Position numbers and translations under genes: made by a program. Source: Flavobacteriales bacterium (lineage in GTDB: Bacteria; Bacteroidota; Bacteroidia; Flavobacteriales_D; Crocinitomicaceae). From it: DNA of 57,706 bases. The stretch is from positions 1 to 57,706 of the forward strand of contig JADFAL010000082.1 of NCBI GenBank assembly GCA_015665275.1, in the 5' to 3' direction. Below the pieces are notes generated by a model, which was not told the DNA's origin, did not search any database, and saw only the letters and a program-made list of their open reading frames with translations. Position 1 is the first letter of the stretch; every line of letters starts with the position of its first letter. This document shows, in pieces, positions 1-9,189 of this stretch.

Positions 1-531
1 ACACTCCTCTCGCATCTTCCAAAGCTCTTCTAAAGAATAATCCGAACTAACTAACAAGCGCCATGATTCTATGAAATTCTTGTGGTGTTCCATTTTGGCA
101 TCAACAAGGAATTCGAGCGCTATAGCGCGCTCAAGCATGACATCATCAGCAATACCTTCGTACGAACTGCTGTTTGAAGTAGCGTCTAAATATTCCCCTT
201 TTACTTTCAAGTAACAATGGGCCTCAGGAATGCCTTCTAACTGATATTGCTCCAATACCGAAGCTACTTTGGGTGTATTAGATGCGGTCATCAAATAAAT
301 TCCAACGATTAATTCAACATCTTCAAATTGATTCAACTTAGCCACATGATATAGAAATCCGTGTTTCGTACTGCAAGTACCCATTCTTCGATACCATACC
401 GATTCAAAATCCCCTCGGTCTTCACCGCGGCCGTATTTGAAATTGCGAACGCTACGCACCAAATCCTCCCAGGTGACACACCCAGATTCAATAATGTCTA
501 AAGTTAGTGGATCGTGAGAGACTAGTTCCAT
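1..531 (-). CDS. Transglutaminase-like protein (C-terminus cut by window edge)
   Basis: The frame stays open for 177 codons to the window edge, so the 3' end is missing. A Cys-His-Asp series typical of transglutaminase-like folds is visible: Cys53 in GTCSTKHGF, His105 in PEAHCYLK and Asp116 in GEYLDAT. The spacing and the CSTKH motif match small bacterial transglutaminase-like proteins. The substrate is unknown; the family includes peptidases and acyl transferases. No signal peptide is seen, so it is probably cytoplasmic. Its ATG (531-529) overlaps the ruvB stop by one base (TAATG), so the two are translationally coupled. Confidence 0.72.
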   Translation of the reverse strand, partial: MELVSHDPLTLDIIESGCVTWEDLVRSVRNFKYGRGEDRGDFESVWYRRMGTCSTKHGFLYHVAKLNQFEDVELIVGIYLMTASNTPKVASVLEQYQLEGIPEAHCYLKVKGEYLDATSNSSSYEGIADDVMLERAIALEFLVDAKMEHHKNFIESWRLLVSSDYSLEELWKMREEC

Positions 532-1556
532 TAGAAAAGTCCTCCTTGCGAGAATCCCATATTTTTACCCAAATGCTTATATGCCTTTTCGGTAACCTTT
601 CTACCTCTCGGTGTGCGCATCAAAAACCCTTCCTGAATGAGAAATGGTTCGTAAACCTCCTCGAGCGTCCCGGCATTTTCTCCAATCGCTGTTGCAATTG
701 TTGACATTCCAACAGGACCTCCGCCAAACTTATCGATGATTACAGATAGGATTTTGTTATCCATCTCATCCAGTCCATTCTTATCTACATTGAGCGCCTC
801 TAACGCATGATCTGTAATTGCCAGTGTAATGGTGCCATCTCCCCGTATTTGAGCAAAATCCCGAACCCTACGAAGCAATGCATTCGCAATACGCGGCGTT
901 CCACGACTTCTGCTCGCTACTTGATAAGAAGCGTCTTCATCAATCGGTATATCCAACAATCCGGCAGAACGCTCTACGATCATCGTTAGCGTCTTCGAAT
1001 CGTAATACTCCAAACGAGAATTAATTCCAAAACGTGCGCGTAATGGTGAAGTCAACAAACCAGATCGAGTGGTGGCTCCAATAAGTGTAAAAGGGTTCAA
1101 TTCAATTTGCACCGTACGGGCGTTGGGACCCGAATCAATCATGATGTCGATCGTATAATCTTCCATCGCCGAGTACAGATACTCTTCAATCACTGGACTC
1201 AAACGGTGAATTTCGTCAATAAACAACACGTCACCGCGCTCTAAATTGGTCAACAATCCTGCAAGATCTCCGGGCTTATCCAATACTGGACCACTAGTAA
1301 CCTTGCAATTCACACCCAATTCATTGGCTATGATATTTGCAAGCGTTGTTTTCCCCAAACCGGGAGGCCCGTGTAATAAAACATGATCCAACGGTTCATT
1401 TCTTAGCGTTGCAGCTTTCACAAAGACTTCTAAATTCTCTGTTACTTTTCGTTGTCCAGTAAAATCTTCGAGTCGTTTCGGGCGTAAGACTTTGTCGTAA
1501 TCCTGATCGTTTGATCTGTCTTCTGCCTCATCTCTGTAATCAAATGAATCGTCCAA
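531..1556 (-). CDS. ruvB: Holliday junction branch migration ATPase RuvB
   Basis: RuvB is the AAA+ motor that drives branch migration of Holliday junctions together with RuvA (encoded at 37947-38522) and RuvC. The 341-residue length is normal. Walker A GPPGLGKT is at residues 63-70, Walker B FIDEIHRL at about 112-119, the sensor segment GATTRSG follows, and the C-terminal winged-helix part ends in GGLF. A -7 promoter element lies 17 bases upstream, just past the coxA terminator, so ruvB starts its own transcript. The next gene overlaps its stop by one base. Confidence 0.97.
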   Translation of the reverse strand: MDDSFDYRDEAEDRSNDQDYDKVLRPKRLEDFTGQRKVTENLEVFVKAATLRNEPLDHVLLHGPPGLGKTTLANIIANELGVNCKVTSGPVLDKPGDLAGLLTNLERGDVLFIDEIHRLSPVIEEYLYSAMEDYTIDIMIDSGPNARTVQIELNPFTLIGATTRSGLLTSPLRARFGINSRLEYYDSKTLTMIVERSAGLLDIPIDEDASYQVASRSRGTPRIANALLRRVRDFAQIRGDGTITLAITDHALEALNVDKNGLDEMDNKILSVIIDKFGGGPVGMSTIATAIGENAGTLEEVYEPFLIQEGFLMRTPRGRKVTEKAYKHLGKNMGFSQGGLF

Positions 1557-1572
1557 TACTCGCCGCTTTATT

Positions 1573-1580
1573 CAAATGTA
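1573..1580 (-). promoter_or_regulatory. Bacteroidota -7 element for ruvB
   Basis: TACATTTG on the minus strand fits the TAnnTTTG consensus exactly. It lies 17 bases before the ruvB ATG and 2 bases beyond the end of the coxA terminator. No good -33 TTG is seen, because that region is the terminator stem. Confidence 0.6.
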
Positions 1581-1581
1581 C

Positions 1582-1614
1582 AAAAAACCCTGACGTTCTT
1601 GCGAAGTCAGGGTT
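1582..1614 (-). terminator. Rho-independent terminator of the act-cox operon
   Basis: Read on the minus strand: stem AACCCTGAC / GTCAGGGTT (1606-1614 with 1586-1594), an inner TTC/GAA extension around a TTGC loop, then a run of six T (1587-1582). It lies 20 bases after the coxA stop. Confidence 0.9.
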
Positions 1615-1633
1615 GGTTGCGATAAATGCTTTA

Positions 1634-3439
1634 TTAATGCTCTTCCTCGCCTTCGGCCAATGGCACGTCTTGAGGAACGAAATCTTCTTCTTGACCCGGC
1701 TTCGAGTAATCGTAAGGCCATCTGTGTACAGTTGGCAATTCTCCTGGCCAGTTACCGTGGATGTGCTCTACTGGAGTTGTCCACTCAAGTGTATTTGAAC
1801 GCCACGGGTTCTGAGGTGCTTTTGGCCCTCGGAATATACTATAGAAGAAATTGAACAAGAACAAGATTTGACCAAATGCCGCAATAATTGCGAAGATGGT
1901 AATGATCACATTCAAGTCCATCATCATTTCTAATGCGTTTCCGTCGAATGATTCATACACTGAGTAATCGTAATAACGACGTGGTGCTCCTGCCAATCCA
2001 ACGAAGTGCATCGGGAAGAATACTCCGTACGCTCCAACAAGAGTAATCCAGAAGTGTGCGTACCCCAATCGTGTATTCAACATCCTACCATACATCTTAG
2101 GGAACCAGTGATAGACTCCGGCAAACATACCGAGTACCGCTGACATACCCATTACAATGTGGAAGTGAGCTACTACGAAGTATGTATCGTGAATAGCAAT
2201 ATCCAAGGCTGAATCGGCAAGGATGATTCCTGTTACACCACCTGTGATGAACGTTGAAACCAATCCAATTGCGAACAACATTGCTGGTGTATATACAATC
2301 GACCCTTTCCAAAGTGTGGTAATGTAGTTAAACACTTTCACGGCAGATGGAATCGCAATCAACAAGGTTGTAAATACGAAGACACTACCCAGGAATGGAT
2401 TCATACCGGTGACGAACATGTGGTGACCCCATACAATGAATGAGAGGAATCCAATTGCGAGAATGGAACCAATCATGGCTCGGTAACCAAAAATCGGTTT
2501 TCGCGAGTTCGTAGAAATGATCTCTGATGATAGTCCTAAGGCCGGTAAGAGTACGATATATACTTCCGGGTGACCGAGGAACCAGAATAAGTGTTGGTAT
2601 AACAATGGTGATCCACCGTGCTGGGTGAGCATCTCTCCTTGAACGATAATATCAGATAGGTAGAAACTTGTTCCTGCCATACGATCCATCATCAATAGTA
2701 CCGCTGCTGAAAGTAGTACAGGGAACGAAAGTACCCCAAGGATTGCCGTTACGAAGAATGCCCAGATCGTCAATGGAAGACGTGTCATTGACATTCCTTT
2801 TGTACGCAAGTTCAATACCGTTACGATGTAGTTCAATGATCCGATTAATGACGATGCAATGAAAATACTCATGGAGAACAACCAAAGCGTCATACCCATT
2901 CCAGACCCTTGTACCGCTGTTGGTAAGGCTGAAAGTGGAGGATAAATGGTCCATCCGGCCATCGCTGGTCCCGTTTCAACGAAAAGTGAAACGAACATCA
3001 ATACAGATGAAATGAAGAAGAACCAATACGATAACATGTTCAGGAATCCTGAAGCCATATCTCGTGCTCCTACTTGCAATGGAATTAAAAGGTTTGAGAA
3101 TGTCCCTGACAATCCACCTGTTAGAAGGAAGAATACCATGATTGTACCGTGAATCGTTACCAATCCTAGGTACATATCCTCACTCAATACTCCGTTCGGT
3201 GCCCATTCACTTCCAAGGAAAAAAGAAAGGAATTCAGACTCTTCTCCTGGCCATGCCAATTGGATACGGAACAAAATAGATAACAACATTGCCACAACCC
3301 CCATGAAGACAGCAGTCATCAAGAACTGCTTACCAATCATTTTATGGTCCTGACTAAAGATGTACTTTGATACGAAACTTTCCTCGTGGTGTCCGTGATC
3401 GTCGTGGTGTCCGTGTGCTTCGTGCGCTACTGCCCCCAT
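1634..3439 (-). CDS. coxA: Cytochrome c oxidase subunit I (A-type haem-copper oxidase)
   Basis: This is the catalytic subunit of the terminal oxidase, reducing O2 to water and pumping protons in the inner membrane. It has 601 residues and about 12 membrane spans. Visible ligands: His97 and His427 (haem a), His425 (haem a3), and the CuB set His290, His339 and His340. His290-Tyr294 (HPEVY) is the cross-linked pair. Glu292 in GHPEVY marks an A1-type D-channel end, and Lys368 (SAVKVF) is the K-channel lysine. The first 20 residues are unusually His-rich (six His in AHEAHGHHDDHGHHEE), and the C-terminus is acidic. It is the last gene of the act-cox operon, 47 bases after coxB; subunit III is not in this window. 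Confidence 0.97.
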   Translation of the reverse strand: MGAVAHEAHGHHDDHGHHEESFVSKYIFSQDHKMIGKQFLMTAVFMGVVAMLLSILFRIQLAWPGEESEFLSFFLGSEWAPNGVLSEDMYLGLVTIHGTIMVFFLLTGGLSGTFSNLLIPLQVGARDMASGFLNMLSYWFFFISSVLMFVSLFVETGPAMAGWTIYPPLSALPTAVQGSGMGMTLWLFSMSIFIASSLIGSLNYIVTVLNLRTKGMSMTRLPLTIWAFFVTAILGVLSFPVLLSAAVLLMMDRMAGTSFYLSDIIVQGEMLTQHGGSPLLYQHLFWFLGHPEVYIVLLPALGLSSEIISTNSRKPIFGYRAMIGSILAIGFLSFIVWGHHMFVTGMNPFLGSVFVFTTLLIAIPSAVKVFNYITTLWKGSIVYTPAMLFAIGLVSTFITGGVTGIILADSALDIAIHDTYFVVAHFHIVMGMSAVLGMFAGVYHWFPKMYGRMLNTRLGYAHFWITLVGAYGVFFPMHFVGLAGAPRRYYDYSVYESFDGNALEMMMDLNVIITIFAIIAAFGQILFLFNFFYSIFRGPKAPQNPWRSNTLEWTTPVEHIHGNWPGELPTVHRWPYDYSKPGQEEDFVPQDVPLAEGEEEH

Positions 3440-3486
3440 TCTATCTTAATTTAATTTTTTAGTCTAACTATTGTAAATATTGTTTC

Positions 3487-4836
3487 TTATGCTTCTGGCT
3501 CTTCTGCTTCTTGACCTTCCGCATTATCCTCACCTTCCATTTCTTCTCCTTCAGCCTCTGCCTCAGCAGCCGCTTTCTCCGCCTGCATTTCAGGGTAAGT
3601 CTTTGTAGGATCTTCCTTATAGTACGTGTGTGCGAATGTCTCCTCATGAATCTTTCCACGCTTCATCAAACGTTTTTTCCCGTCGATTTCTTGCCATTCA
3701 CCCTTGAACCATTTATCGTACTCTGGTTTATCCAAAACCATAACCATCATGTTCATGTTGTAGTGAGCCCCACCACAAATCTTGTTACACATGAGGATGA
3801 AATTGAAGTTCTCATCGTTCTTAATTTCACGCATCTCTTGAGTCGTCATACTCGGAGTCACCTTAAATCGGGTAATTGCTCCAGGAACCGTGTTCATTTG
3901 AGTACGTAAGTGAGGAATGTATGCCGAGTGAATTACATCTTTTGAACGGAATGTCAACTCGTAGTTCTCACCTTTACACAAGAACAATGTATCTGCGATA
4001 AAATCATCCATTGCACGCTCATCCCACTTTCCAGTATTTCGAGCTTTCATTTGATGCAACAAACGAATCAACTGCTCTTTACGCGCCAGACGCTCTTCCA
4101 TTTCCGTACGCATCTTCTCAGAGAATACCAATTTAGGATCGTTCAGCTTCGTTTCCATGTCTTCGATACCGTTCGGCCCAGTTGTCATCAACTCGATTGC
4201 CTTATCGATAGTTTCCGTCGTCATCAAAGCCAATGGATTTGCTCCTTCGTCAGTCAGTTTGTAATCGTACTTCGCAAGCTTGTTGTCTTCACCAGCATAA
4301 CGTGCTTTCCAATCGAATTGGTATGAGAATAACTCAACTCGGATCGCTTTGTCTTCTGCTTCATCCGTTACTTCATTCCAGCTTTGGAGCCCCAAGATGA
4401 TAATAACGGCCAATACTATCGCCGGAATTACCGTCCAAACCATCTCCAACTTATTGTTGTGAGGATAGAAGAATGCAGGAACTCCTGGTTTCTTTACATA
4501 CTTCCAAGCAAATACGAACAACAATGCATTTGTTAAGAAGAATACCAGAATAACGATAACAAAGTTAAGGTTCAACAACCAATCCGTCTGCTCTCCGTGC
4601 ACCGAAGCTGCAGGACCACGCCCTGTCCATCCATATTCCAACATCAACCAGATGAAGCCAATGAACATGAATAGCATAAACCCAAGCATGAGTTTTGCAT
4701 TCAAACGGTTGTCACGATTCGAAATCTCGTTCTCTTTCTTCTCAGTCAATTTCGAGGACAACTCATATACACGCATCAATTGCGCAAGAGCTATAACTCC
4801 CAAAATAATTACCAGTAATACGAACAATTTAGCCAT
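3487..4836 (-). CDS. coxB: Cytochrome c oxidase subunit II with CuA site
   Basis: This subunit accepts electrons from cytochrome c at the binuclear CuA centre. CuA ligands are His303, Cys350, Cys354, His358 and Met361 (CNKICGGAHYNM). Four hydrophobic segments are seen (about 3-20, 48-66, 88-112, 134-151), two more than the classical two-helix protein. An approximately 100-residue charged insertion (about 184-286) separates the first strands of the cupredoxin fold from the CuA part. The last 35 residues are almost entirely Glu, Ala and Gly. It sits between actF and coxA, as in the ACIII-oxidase supercomplex clusters known from Flavobacterium. Confidence 0.95.
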   Translation of the reverse strand: MAKLFVLLVIILGVIALAQLMRVYELSSKLTEKKENEISNRDNRLNAKLMLGFMLFMFIGFIWLMLEYGWTGRGPAASVHGEQTDWLLNLNFVIVILVFFLTNALLFVFAWKYVKKPGVPAFFYPHNNKLEMVWTVIPAIVLAVIIILGLQSWNEVTDEAEDKAIRVELFSYQFDWKARYAGEDNKLAKYDYKLTDEGANPLALMTTETIDKAIELMTTGPNGIEDMETKLNDPKLVFSEKMRTEMEERLARKEQLIRLLHQMKARNTGKWDERAMDDFIADTLFLCKGENYELTFRSKDVIHSAYIPHLRTQMNTVPGAITRFKVTPSMTTQEMREIKNDENFNFILMCNKICGGAHYNMNMMVMVLDKPEYDKWFKGEWQEIDGKKRLMKRGKIHEETFAHTYYKEDPTKTYPEMQAEKAAAEAEAEGEEMEGEDNAEGQEAEEPEA

Positions 4837-4865
4837 CTATCTGTGTGTTATTCTATCAAAAATTA

Positions 4866-6071
4866 TTAAATGTCGTGGTGAATACTCTCGTCCAAGAACG
4901 GGTGATTCACTGGCGTCAATGGCGCCTTCGTAAGGTTTGTCAAAACCAACTTAATCATTACTCCAGCTAAGATGATTCCCATACCAAATTCAATGAATCC
5001 TGGGTACGCTGATGGTCCTTGAGAACCAAAGGCAATCATTTGGTAAGCATCCAGCCAATGTCCAAGTAGAATGATAATTCCAACGAATGTCAAGATTCCA
5101 GCGTGACGTTTTGCATCGCGAGACATCAAGATCAACATTGGGAATACCATATTAATAATGAACATGAAGAAGTATAAGAATTTGTGTTCCTCAATACGAG
5201 CCACATAGTACGTTACCTCTTCCGGGATATTTGCATACCAGATCAACATGAATTGTGAGAACCACAAGTACGACCATAGGAAAGAGATGGCGAACATCCA
5301 TTTACCGATATCGTGAATATGACTGTCGTTCACTTTTGGAAGGTATCCTTGCTTCTTAAGGAATAATACTAGCATTACTAGAACAACCATTGTTGATACC
5401 CACATTCCAGCGAAGTTGTACCATCCGAACAGTGTTGAGAACCAGTGGTAATCTACAGACATGATCCAATCCCAAGAAGATGTTGAACTAAATACTGCGA
5501 AGAATACTAAGAACAATGCTCCTTTACGGTAGTTACGAAAGTGAATTTCCGTTCCACCAACTTTATCTTCTTCCAATGAACGCTTACGGAATCCACGAAG
5601 GAAAATTAAGTATGTAGCTAGATAAGCTGCAGTCCGGATCCAGAAGAATGTTTTGTTCAAATAGAAATGTTTTCCAACAGCAATCGGATCGTAATGATGA
5701 CCACCTTCTTTATACAATGCAGGGTCCATCCATCCGTATACGTGCGCTCCATCCAATGCTGTGATCACTAAAAGAACAATTGCTAACAATCCCGCTCCGT
5801 AAGGAAGGGCCAAAGCAATTGCTTCAATCGGACGCTTGATATAGGCGTACCAACCTGCTTCTGTTGCGTAATTCAATGCTAGGAAGAACAACGCCCCTAG
5901 CGCAATACAGAAGTAGAAATAGCTATTGGAAAGCAATCCACCCATGATGCGCGTTACGTAAAGATCTCCATCACCGCTGTGAACAATCAAACCAATGATT
6001 AAACTTAATACCCCTGCGGCAATTAAACCGTACGAGATCATGTTTGATTTACTTGATACTTTAAATTCCAT
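4866..6071 (-). CDS. actF: Alternative complex III subunit ActF
   Basis: An integral membrane protein of 401 residues with about ten hydrophobic helices. By family knowledge ActF is the second large quinol:cytochrome c oxidoreductase membrane subunit, related to the NrfD-like ActC. Operon position (actE before, coxB after, 29-31 base gaps) and the SWDWIMSVDYHWFSTLFGWY-type segment near the middle support the call. It carries no metal-binding motif of its own, as expected. Confidence 0.9.
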   Translation of the reverse strand: MEFKVSSKSNMISYGLIAAGVLSLIIGLIVHSGDGDLYVTRIMGGLLSNSYFYFCIALGALFFLALNYATEAGWYAYIKRPIEAIALALPYGAGLLAIVLLVITALDGAHVYGWMDPALYKEGGHHYDPIAVGKHFYLNKTFFWIRTAAYLATYLIFLRGFRKRSLEEDKVGGTEIHFRNYRKGALFLVFFAVFSSTSSWDWIMSVDYHWFSTLFGWYNFAGMWVSTMVVLVMLVLFLKKQGYLPKVNDSHIHDIGKWMFAISFLWSYLWFSQFMLIWYANIPEEVTYYVARIEEHKFLYFFMFIINMVFPMLILMSRDAKRHAGILTFVGIIILLGHWLDAYQMIAFGSQGPSAYPGFIEFGMGIILAGVMIKLVLTNLTKAPLTPVNHPFLDESIHHDI

Positions 6072-6102
6072 CGTAATTCGTTCGTCTTATTAAAATTTCT
6101 TC

Positions 6103-6894
6103 TTACTCAGGGTTACTGGCTCCATCTTCCTCGTTCTCTTCCTCTTGTCCTTCACCTTCTTCGCCTTCCGGATTTTCATCTTCCGCCTCACCTGCTTTCG
6201 ATGTTCCATAATCTTTATCGATCAAGCGCTGAATGTAATGAACCAACGTCCAGATTTCTTTCTTGTTGATAAGAGATCTGTGCGACCCCATTGCTCCTTT
6301 ACCGTAGTAAATGGAGTAGAACATTTGACCTTCAGTAGCAGCAACGTCAGCGTAGTTAGGAACCCCCGTATACGTTTCGTTGACCATCATTGGACCGTTT
6401 CCATCTCCTTTCTCACCATGACAATGAGCACAGTTGGCAACGAACAATTTCTCAGCATCTTTCCAGAAAGCTTTGAATGCAACTGAATCAGCTTCAGCCG
6501 GCAATGCTAACGGATTCTTATCATTTAAAGCCAAGTCGTAGGTATTGATGCTTTTCGGAGAAAGCTCTTCACCATACATTCCGTGCGTTTCTTTAAATTC
6601 ATCATTTGCCTTGTGTTTGTAAGGCAACATCAATGATACCTCTGCAGAATCTGTTCCGTAATAAGGAACTGTTCCGTTCGGTGGAGTCATTGCTGACAAA
6701 CGCGTTTTCAATTCCGGATTCTCACGCTCTTTAATGTGACCGTAATCTACATAAGGCTCAACTGCTGGAGATCGATACATGTCTGGCATGTACTCCAACC
6801 CAGGGCTATCCGGATCGCCACCACATGATCCAAGAATCAACGTGGACACTGCTGCAATCGCTAAACTTCCTATTATTCTCAATTTCATTTTCAT
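6103..6894 (-). CDS. actE: Alternative complex III subunit ActE, mono-haem cytochrome c lipoprotein
   Basis: This is a periplasmic electron carrier of ACIII. The N-terminus is a lipoprotein signal with lipobox LGSC (Cys24). One haem c motif, CAHCH, lies near residue 153, followed by a mono-haem cytochrome c fold with a likely Met ligand in GKGAMGSH. The C-terminal 35 residues are highly acidic (Glu/Gly/Asn), similar in composition to the CoxB tail. A start at Met3 is also possible. It lies between actD and actF. Confidence 0.93.
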   Translation of the reverse strand: MKMKLRIIGSLAIAAVSTLILGSCGGDPDSPGLEYMPDMYRSPAVEPYVDYGHIKERENPELKTRLSAMTPPNGTVPYYGTDSAEVSLMLPYKHKANDEFKETHGMYGEELSPKSINTYDLALNDKNPLALPAEADSVAFKAFWKDAEKLFVANCAHCHGEKGDGNGPMMVNETYTGVPNYADVAATEGQMFYSIYYGKGAMGSHRSLINKKEIWTLVHYIQRLIDKDYGTSKAGEAEDENPEGEEGEGQEEENEEDGASNPE

Positions 6895-6910
6895 CTTCTG
6901 AACTGAATAA

Positions 6911-7447
6911 TTATGCTACATCTTTTTGATCCAACTCCACAATTCCTGTTTCCTTCAACATCGCTTCCAACTCTTCTGCTGAGAACTGTGCGTTTTCAGA
7001 AGTACGTAATTCCATTACGAAACGATCATCTGTTGTACGTGGATCTGGGTTTTGCGCTGGCATTCCTGGAAGCGTTTTGTTACGTAAGAAATATGTAATT
7101 GCCATTCCGTGCGCCGCACACAATACTGTAAACTCGAATGTAATTGGAATGAACGCCAAAATGTTATCCATGTAGGTAAAGTTTGGTTTACCACCAATGT
7201 TCATTGGCCAATCTACTACCATGAAGTAGCGCATTCCGATTGTCGCTAACGTAAGACCTGTCAAACCGTAAATAAAGGCCATGATACCCAATCGCGTGTC
7301 TTTCACACCGATGATAGGATCAATACCGTGGATAGGGAACGGAGAAAACACCTCCGATACCTTTACTCCTTTTGAAACTAATTTCTTAGCTCCGTCTTTC
7401 AGGACGTTATCGTCGTCGTACATCGCATATATTACTTTATCTGCCAT
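6911..7447 (-). CDS. actD: Alternative complex III subunit ActD (DUF3341)
   Basis: A 178-residue protein with a cytoplasmic N-terminal domain (IYAMYDDDNVLKDGAKKL) and two membrane helices (about residues 56-78 and 95-118), the layout of DUF3341/ActD. It has no cofactor motif. It starts 11 bases after actC. Identification rests on sequence pattern plus operon position. Confidence 0.92.
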   Translation of the reverse strand: MADKVIYAMYDDDNVLKDGAKKLVSKGVKVSEVFSPFPIHGIDPIIGVKDTRLGIMAFIYGLTGLTLATIGMRYFMVVDWPMNIGGKPNFTYMDNILAFIPITFEFTVLCAAHGMAITYFLRNKTLPGMPAQNPDPRTTDDRFVMELRTSENAQFSAEELEAMLKETGIVELDQKDVA

Positions 7448-7458
7448 CTGTACTTAAT

Positions 7459-9168
7459 TTATTTATTAGCGTTCAATAATTCTTGAGCTTCTTTTGCCCA
7501 ATTCATCCATTCCTCCGCACTTGTCATCGGATCACCAGTTTCTTTTTCCAGTGATTCAATTTTCTCGGGTGTCATTGCAGCCATATCAGCGTAGGATGTA
7601 ATACCCATTTCGTGAAGGCGTTTCTCCTTTGCCGGACCAATTCCACCGATCTTTTTTAGATCATCCGTTGCAACTTCAGTTGAAGCTTCTTCCGTCGTTT
7701 CTTCTGATTTTGCTTCCGATGCAGACTCTTCCGTAACTGGAGCTTCTGGTGCTGCAACAACTGCAGGTGTCGGCTCTGTTGGTTCCGGATGATGATCATC
7801 TGGCATGTTTTTGTAAGATTCTCCTGATCCTTTCAAGATCGATTTCACCTCGTTCAATGCCAATACCGGGAAGTAACGCGCGAACAATAAGAAGAACACG
7901 AAGAACAATCCAATGGTACCAACATACACCCCGATATCGATGTGACTTGGGTAGTGCATGCTCCAAGATGATGGAAGGTAGTCACGGTGCAGTGATGTTA
8001 CGATAATTACATAACGCTCGAACCACATACCGATGTTTACTACAATTGAAATAACGAATGTAAAGATTAGGCTACGACGTAGTTTCTTGAACCACATCAA
8101 CTGTGGAGAGATTACGTTACACGTCATCATTGCCCAGTATGCCCACCAGTAAGGACCAGTTGCACGGTTAATGAAAGCGTATGCTTCGTATTCTACTCCT
8201 GAGTACCATGAAATAAACAACTCGGTAATATATGCCGTACCTACAATGGATCCGGTTACCATAATTACGATGTTCATGTACTCAACGTGTTTCGTATGTA
8301 TGTAGGCCTCAAGATTCATCGCTTTCCGCATAATCAAGAGTAGCGTTTGTACCATGGCGAATCCTGAGAATACCGCCCCTGCTACGAAGTAGGGAGGGAA
8401 GATAGTCGTGTGCCATCCGGGGATAACCGACGTGGCAAAGTCAAAGGATACAATCGAGTGTACCGAGAATACTAGTGGTGTTGCCAATCCTGCAAGAACC
8501 AATGAAACCAATTCAAAACGGTTCCAGTGCTTTGCTCTTCCTGACCATCCGAAAGACATAATCGAGTACATCTTTTTGGGAATTGGCTTTTTAGCGCGGT
8601 CACGAATGGTTGCGAAATCCGGAATCAATCCGATGTACCAGAATACTAATGATACGGAAAGATAGGTCGAGATCGCAAATACATCCCAGAGGAGTGGTGA
8701 GTTAAAGTTTACCCAAAGAGAACCGAAGTGGTTTGGAAGAGGTAATACCCAGTATCCTAGCCAAAGACGTCCCATGTGAATTAGCGGGAACAAACCTGCC
8801 ATAAATACGGCGAAAATGGTCATCGCCTCTGCAGATCGGTTAATTGCCATACGCCATTTTTGACGGAACAATAATAGCACGGCTGAGATCAAGGTTCCGG
8901 CGTGTCCGATACCTACCCACCAAACGAAGTTGGTAATATCCCATGCCCAACCGATGGTTTTGTTAAGTCCCCAAACACCGACACCGGTACCTAGTAGGTA
9001 AAGGATACATCCAATACCGTACAATCCGATGATCAATGCAATTCCGAAAAGGATGTACCACATACGTGGCGCCTTGTCCTCAATCGGTCTACATACATCT
9101 TCAGTGATGTCATGATAGGTCTTGTGACCTAGTATGAGGGGTTCTCTAATTGCTGCTTCCTTATGCAT
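7459..9168 (-). CDS. actC: Alternative complex III subunit ActC (NrfD-like) with C-terminal helix-hairpin-helix domain
   Basis: The main body (about residues 35-440) is a multi-span NrfD/PsrC-type membrane subunit that binds and oxidises menaquinol. After it comes an acidic/proline linker (about 456-501) and a 68-residue domain starting DDLKKIGGIGPAKEKRL. That opening is a classic helix-hairpin-helix (HhH) signature as found in DUF4332-like and NuoE/L21-associated HhH domains. Ordinary ActC lacks this tail. Gaps to actB and actD are 21 and 11 bases, so the fusion is part of the operon and the frame is continuous. Confidence 0.93.
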   Translation of the reverse strand: MHKEAAIREPLILGHKTYHDITEDVCRPIEDKAPRMWYILFGIALIIGLYGIGCILYLLGTGVGVWGLNKTIGWAWDITNFVWWVGIGHAGTLISAVLLLFRQKWRMAINRSAEAMTIFAVFMAGLFPLIHMGRLWLGYWVLPLPNHFGSLWVNFNSPLLWDVFAISTYLSVSLVFWYIGLIPDFATIRDRAKKPIPKKMYSIMSFGWSGRAKHWNRFELVSLVLAGLATPLVFSVHSIVSFDFATSVIPGWHTTIFPPYFVAGAVFSGFAMVQTLLLIMRKAMNLEAYIHTKHVEYMNIVIMVTGSIVGTAYITELFISWYSGVEYEAYAFINRATGPYWWAYWAMMTCNVISPQLMWFKKLRRSLIFTFVISIVVNIGMWFERYVIIVTSLHRDYLPSSWSMHYPSHIDIGVYVGTIGLFFVFFLLFARYFPVLALNEVKSILKGSGESYKNMPDDHHPEPTEPTPAVVAAPEAPVTEESASEAKSEETTEEASTEVATDDLKKIGGIGPAKEKRLHEMGITSYADMAAMTPEKIESLEKETGDPMTSAEEWMNWAKEAQELLNANK

Positions 9169-9189
9169 TACAACAGGGTTTTGTTTCGA

